Virus record (IMG/VR): IMGVR_UViG_3300021963_000001
Coordinates: 1-64,000 of that record
Source: a virus
DNA length: 64,000 nucleotides
Reading direction: 5' to 3' (one strand)
A program made the position numbers and the translations under genes. Below the pieces are notes generated by a model. That model was not told where the DNA came from and made no database searches. It saw nothing but the letters and a program-made list of their open reading frames with translations. Each line of letters starts with the position of its first letter. The first letter of the stretch is position 1. Positions 60,997 through 64,000 of the stretch are shown piece by piece.

Positions 60997-61854
60997 TTAC
61001 TCCGTGGACTTGTTAGTGTTCTTCTTCCAGTCAGGATCGTACCCTTTGAACTTGGGATCGATCTTGCTCCTATCCCTCTGAAGCTCGTTCAGATGCGCGA
61101 TGATGAGCGTTGCGCTCTTGTGGGGGATGTTCTCCAGCTTGCCGTCCCAACGGAAGCTTCGTGACGATGACAGATAGGCATCGATATTGATGTCGTTGCG
61201 CTGGCAAAGCGTCTGAATGAAGCTGTGCTGCATTTCGGTTGACTTGCCGTTGTTGGACAAATCATGATCCTGGAACAGGTTGGATGGCTCCTCAGCCGTG
61301 ATCACCCTGCGCAGGCGCAGAGCCTTGCGGAGTGCCCGTCCTTCGGCCCTAGTCTCAGCCATTGCTGTCGCAAAAATAGAAAACTTGCCGTCCGTGTTGC
61401 CTGAATTGCAATCCGCAGCAGCCGTAAAGGTGACCTCCCTATCGGTGTGGATTGACTCGTAAGTGTACGAAAATTCAGCCACCGCCGTCATGGCGTTTTC
61501 CGGACTGGGCGCTTGGACAATGCGGACGCTGGAGCTGACCGTCGGTCCAAGAACCAGTTCGGCCACTCGGCGCAGGCCATCGCAAGTCGGGCGCCCTTCG
61601 GGCGACAGCTCCTCTGGCGACAACTTCGACAAGACATACTCAGTCCAGTCGGGGTCGGTCGGGCAATGCTCCTTGTAAGATTCTGGTTCAAAAGGAGGAA
61701 TTTCAGGACTAGGAGTAGCAACATTCACCACGACATCGACTGGGGTAGCTGGGATTTCGTCAACGCTAACCGCCGCATCCAACGATACGGTATCCAGAAC
61801 ACTTTCCCCATCGAGATCATCAACGGAAACAACAGCCCCACGCTTCTTAGCCAT
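60997..61854 (-). CDS. Candidate single-strand annealing (recombination) protein
   Basis: A 285-residue protein. Residues 100-190 (VRIVQAPSPENAMTAVAEF, then FATAMAETRAEGRALRKALR, VITAEE) match the beta-hairpin then 'ETxAEGRALRxAL...AEE' pattern of phage Rad52/Erf-like annealing proteins. The first 60 residues are acidic and Val-rich, and the last 60 a charged helical tail. The ATG at 61854 overlaps the endonuclease gene's end by eight bases. With the zinc protein next to it, recombination is the likely pathway. The call rests on this motif and position. Confidence 0.65.
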   Translation of the reverse strand: MAKKRGAVVSVDDLDGESVLDTVSLDAAVSVDEIPATPVDVVVNVATPSPEIPPFEPESYKEHCPTDPDWTEYVLSKLSPEELSPEGRPTCDGLRRVAELVLGPTVSSSVRIVQAPSPENAMTAVAEFSYTYESIHTDREVTFTAAADCNSGNTDGKFSIFATAMAETRAEGRALRKALRLRRVITAEEPSNLFQDHDLSNNGKSTEMQHSFIQTLCQRNDINIDAYLSSSRSFRWDGKLENIPHKSATLIIAHLNELQRDRSKIDPKFKGYDPDWKKNTNKSTE

Positions 61855-62635
61855 CGGTCGCCACCTCAATTTCGTAATACGATCCCACCCCGGGATCATT
61901 GTCCTTCGCCAATTGTATGATGTTCAACAGCTTCTGTAAAGTATTTTTCATCCGAATTTCGGACGGACTTCCTTTAGTATCTTTGATAATAATCACTAGC
62001 AGATTACATCCGGTCAAAAGACCGGTCTTTTTGGCGTCTGCCGCAGCCCGTTTCGCATAATAGTCATCCCCCCAGATGGGCCGATAATGGCTGGGGCCGT
62101 TAACTTCAATCGCAACCCCCTTAAACTTTCCAACCTTACGATTAATTAATATATCGATGTGCTGCCGTTCCAGCTGAACATGAAAGTCTACGGGATAACG
62201 AGCTTGCGTCAGTCCGCGAATCAAATATTTTTCTAGTCTGCTTCCGGTATCGGCGGCTTCCCGAACGGCATCCAAAGCCTTTTTCTGCAAAGATTCTCGC
62301 CGATCTTCCCCCATTGTTTCCCATTGCTTCTTGGAAATTTCCGAACGGCGTTTGCGTTCCTCCTCGGACATGGTTTCCCATTTCTCTGCCATTCGTTCGC
62401 CGATTTGGGCCTTGCGCTCCGCAGAAAGCTTCTTGCCCTTGGTGGGGTGTTCCTGACGGCCAGTTTCCAAGGCGAGGACCTGAGCCTCCGACCGACTACG
62501 GACAGGGATACCAAACTTGTTCAAGGCGCGACGCACCCGGTTGGGGTAGGTGCCTAGTTCAGCGGCAATGTCGTGGGTCGAGCGTCCCTTGTTGGCGTAC
62601 TCTTCAACGAGATATTCATAGGTCAAACTTGACAT
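61847..62635 (-). CDS. NUMOD-type endonuclease with PD-(D/E)XK-like nuclease domain
   Basis: A 262-residue protein. Residues 5-50 hold an HTH (YANKGRSTHDIAAELGTYPN, RVRRALNKFGIPVRSRSEAQ). Residues 62-115 are NUMOD3-like (KKLSAERKAQIGERM, RSEISKKQWETMG). Residues 130-245 hold a nuclease domain with SRLEKYL, HIDILI and AIEVNGPSHYRP, then DAKKTGLLTGCNLLVIII, like a VSR/EDxHD nuclease. This architecture suggests a mobile homing-type endonuclease. It has no intron or intein around it and overlaps its neighbours by 8 and 13 bases, so it is a free-standing gene fixed in the operon. Confidence 0.7.
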   Translation of the reverse strand: MSSLTYEYLVEEYANKGRSTHDIAAELGTYPNRVRRALNKFGIPVRSRSEAQVLALETGRQEHPTKGKKLSAERKAQIGERMAEKWETMSEEERKRRSEISKKQWETMGEDRRESLQKKALDAVREAADTGSRLEKYLIRGLTQARYPVDFHVQLERQHIDILINRKVGKFKGVAIEVNGPSHYRPIWGDDYYAKRAAADAKKTGLLTGCNLLVIIIKDTKGSPSEIRMKNTLQKLLNIIQLAKDNDPGVGSYYEIEVATDG

Positions 62636-63084
62636 AACAACCTCTCAATCTGATCGGGATCAAAATCTTTGATGACTCTTTCGGTGTCAATCGGTCGCCC
62701 CCAGGTGTTTTCCAGAATGCGACGATGATGAAGAGATCGCGCCAACAGGGGGAAAGTCACATAGAACGGTTGCAAATCACGCCAGGCAAACCCCTCATTG
62801 CCCAACCATTCCAAGTCCCAACAGTAAAACCAAACTTTTCGCCCAGCCGGCGAGTTGCTTACCTTGGCCAAGCTTGACAGACTGGTAACGATGACAGGCG
62901 TGTTCTGCGCATAAGCGTAGGCCGCATCAAATATTGGAAAGTGAGGTTGGGCTGGCGATGCCCCTTTGTCTTCAACAAAAACCGTTATCTCGTGGCCTCG
63001 TTTCGTAAGCTCGTTGCCACAATGAACTATGGCAAGGGAAAGGTGAGATGAAGCCAGGGTCGGGGTCAGAAAGTGGATTTTCAT
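62623..63084 (-). CDS. Truncated glycosyltransferase-like (GT-B N-terminal) protein
   Basis: A 153-residue protein: MKIHFLTPTLASSHLSLAIV and LTKRGHEITVFVEDKG look like the N-terminal Rossmann-type domain of a GT-B glycosyltransferase, with VWFYCWDLEWLGNEGF following. No C-terminal donor-binding domain is present, so it may be half of a two-part enzyme or a decayed gene. It overlaps its neighbours by 13 bases and by an ATGA. Confidence 0.55.
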   Translation of the reverse strand: MKIHFLTPTLASSHLSLAIVHCGNELTKRGHEITVFVEDKGASPAQPHFPIFDAAYAYAQNTPVIVTSLSSLAKVSNSPAGRKVWFYCWDLEWLGNEGFAWRDLQPFYVTFPLLARSLHHRRILENTWGRPIDTERVIKDFDPDQIERLLCQV

Positions 63085-63812
63085 GGCCTCAGCACGGCAC
63101 GGATGCCCGCTCCCTGTTGACTGATTTTAAACGGCAGACGCTCAACCCCAGTAATGTTCGCAATAGCATCGTGCCATTCAGACGGAGCCAGGCAAAACAA
63201 GGTATTTTCGCCACACCAAACACAGCCCCACGCCCCCTGCATCCTGGCGTCGGCGTAAATGCGGATAACTTCGTCTGGTGCTTGGTCGCGATAAAGCTTC
63301 CAGGCCTGTTCAAGAACATCGCCTGATTTTTCCCAATCGCCAGCAGCCATGGTTTTCACCAACATCCCAGCCATAATTGTGTAGCTGGTGGCGTGGCCAG
63401 AGTTCGGGGTTCTAACCCAGTTATTGGAGTTGCCTTCAACGCGCAGAAGAATCCCGTGTTTTTCAAGACCTTCAGCACACGGCAGCGCAAACGGACCATT
63501 GATTCCAATGCTGTCTCGTGCCACAGAAACCAGACCACCTACTCGTGAGCAAATTTCTGTCAAAGATTCCCCTTCCAGCTTGCCCGGATACCATTGCTCG
63601 TCTCTCAAGATTTTGCTTGCCAATTCGCACGCTTCTATCTGGCTCAAATGAGCGTCCGGGAAATCCTGGTAGCACTCGACTCTTTCCTTGTGGCGAACCG
63701 CCCATACACCAGCCTTAAGATGGACGCGGATAGTATGAATTTCTCCCTCTGAAGAGCCAGATAAATCGGTGCCAACCAGAGTAAAACTATATGGGGCAAA
63801 CGACACTTTCAT
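63081..63812 (-). CDS. Unknown protein of the recombination/endonuclease operon
   Basis: A 243-residue protein that starts at ATG 63812 in an ATGA overlap with the upstream gene, with GCGGAG upstream. It contains KVSFAPYSFTLVGTDLSGSS, SKILRDEQWYPGKLEGESLT, then LEKHGILLRVEGNSNNW and a helical C-terminus with EWHDAIANITGVERLPFKIS. Alternating alpha/beta composition suggests a soluble globular protein. Family not recognised. Confidence 0.6.
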   Translation of the reverse strand: MKVSFAPYSFTLVGTDLSGSSEGEIHTIRVHLKAGVWAVRHKERVECYQDFPDAHLSQIEACELASKILRDEQWYPGKLEGESLTEICSRVGGLVSVARDSIGINGPFALPCAEGLEKHGILLRVEGNSNNWVRTPNSGHATSYTIMAGMLVKTMAAGDWEKSGDVLEQAWKLYRDQAPDEVIRIYADARMQGAWGCVWCGENTLFCLAPSEWHDAIANITGVERLPFKISQQGAGIRAVLRP

Positions 63813-64000
63813 TTCTGCCATGCTCCGCGACCCATGGTAAAATTCTTCGTGGCCTTTATGTCTTTGTTGCTGAACTCCCAGATTTCGCCGGTCTCGTAAA
63901 GAATGACGGCGAAGAGTTTTTCGGTCTCGACACCATAGTCGGTGACGAGCCACACCCTCCCACGGCCCTTGGGCGTGTCCACTTCTAGCGATTGCTTGGG
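63809..64000 (-). CDS. Partial gene, small phage protein (start beyond window)
   Basis: The last 63 codons of a minus-strand gene run off the window end. The visible part reads EVDTPKGRGRVWLVTDYGVE, then KLFAVILYETGEIWEFSNKD, ending MGRGAWQK. It is beta-rich with a Gly/Arg patch. Its TGA overlaps the next ATG (ATGA). It is in frame throughout, so it is a genuine truncated gene end at the window edge. Confidence 0.6.
   Translation of the reverse strand, partial: PKQSLEVDTPKGRGRVWLVTDYGVETEKLFAVILYETGEIWEFSNKDIKATKNFTMGRGAWQK

Noticed and set aside
1-64000. tRNA genes
   Set aside because: The gaps are too short and hold no cloverleaf I can recognise.

Overview
The window is a 64 kb piece of a large tailed bacteriophage genome (Caudoviricetes). 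It carries the canonical order sigma-like factor, candidate small terminase, ERCC4-type nuclease, large terminase, portal, prohead protease/scaffold, decoration protein, major capsid protein, tail-fibre array, neck genes, tail tube, tail chaperones, tape measure and baseplate/tail-tip genes. I see no contractile-sheath gene and the tape measure has 3868 residues, so a siphovirus-like particle with a very long non-contractile tail is the best reading. Coding density is very high, start codons are often GTG, and I recognise no tRNA, integrase, lysis cassette or host gene. The host cannot be named. The head genes are GC-rich, whereas the tape-measure core and parts of the fibre genes are AT-rich.

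Layout. 1-172: short non-coding stretch. 173-466 (minus): small helix-turn-helix protein. 556-9816: sigma-like factor, packaging and head genes, closed by a strong terminator at 9845-9877. 9906-29537: about 20 kb of modular fibre/adhesin genes built from repeatedly reused domains, including four laminin-G-like proteins and two giant fibres (2047 and 1409 residues). 29584-34382: small neck/connector and structural genes. 34441-37741: tail tube candidate, terminator, then tail-assembly-chaperone candidates. 37830-49436: tape measure with an embedded HExxH zincin-like domain. 49436-58096: distal tail/baseplate genes, including an extraordinary tyrosine/tryptophan-rich protein. 58154-60409: a degenerate 2OG-oxygenase-like gene (minus), a DSH-type glycosyltransferase and two small genes. 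60450-64000 (minus): a second operon with a micro-membrane protein, a zinc protein, a single-strand-annealing-protein candidate, a homing-type endonuclease, a glycosyltransferase-like fragment and two unknowns.

Regulation. The seven-base string CGGTGTA occurs in, or at the edge of, seven of the few non-coding gaps on the plus strand (4691, 6825, 9879, 30883, 34384, 37734, 57396). Each copy lies 21 to 90 bases before a structural gene. No shared -35 element is visible. The sigma-like factor at 725-1285 has a region-2-like segment and resembles T4 gp55-type late factors. I propose that CGGTGTA is the late promoter core and that this factor recognises it; this is inference. Genes inside each block are joined by TAATG, TGATG, ATGA or GTGA stop/start overlaps, so translational coupling is probably pervasive.
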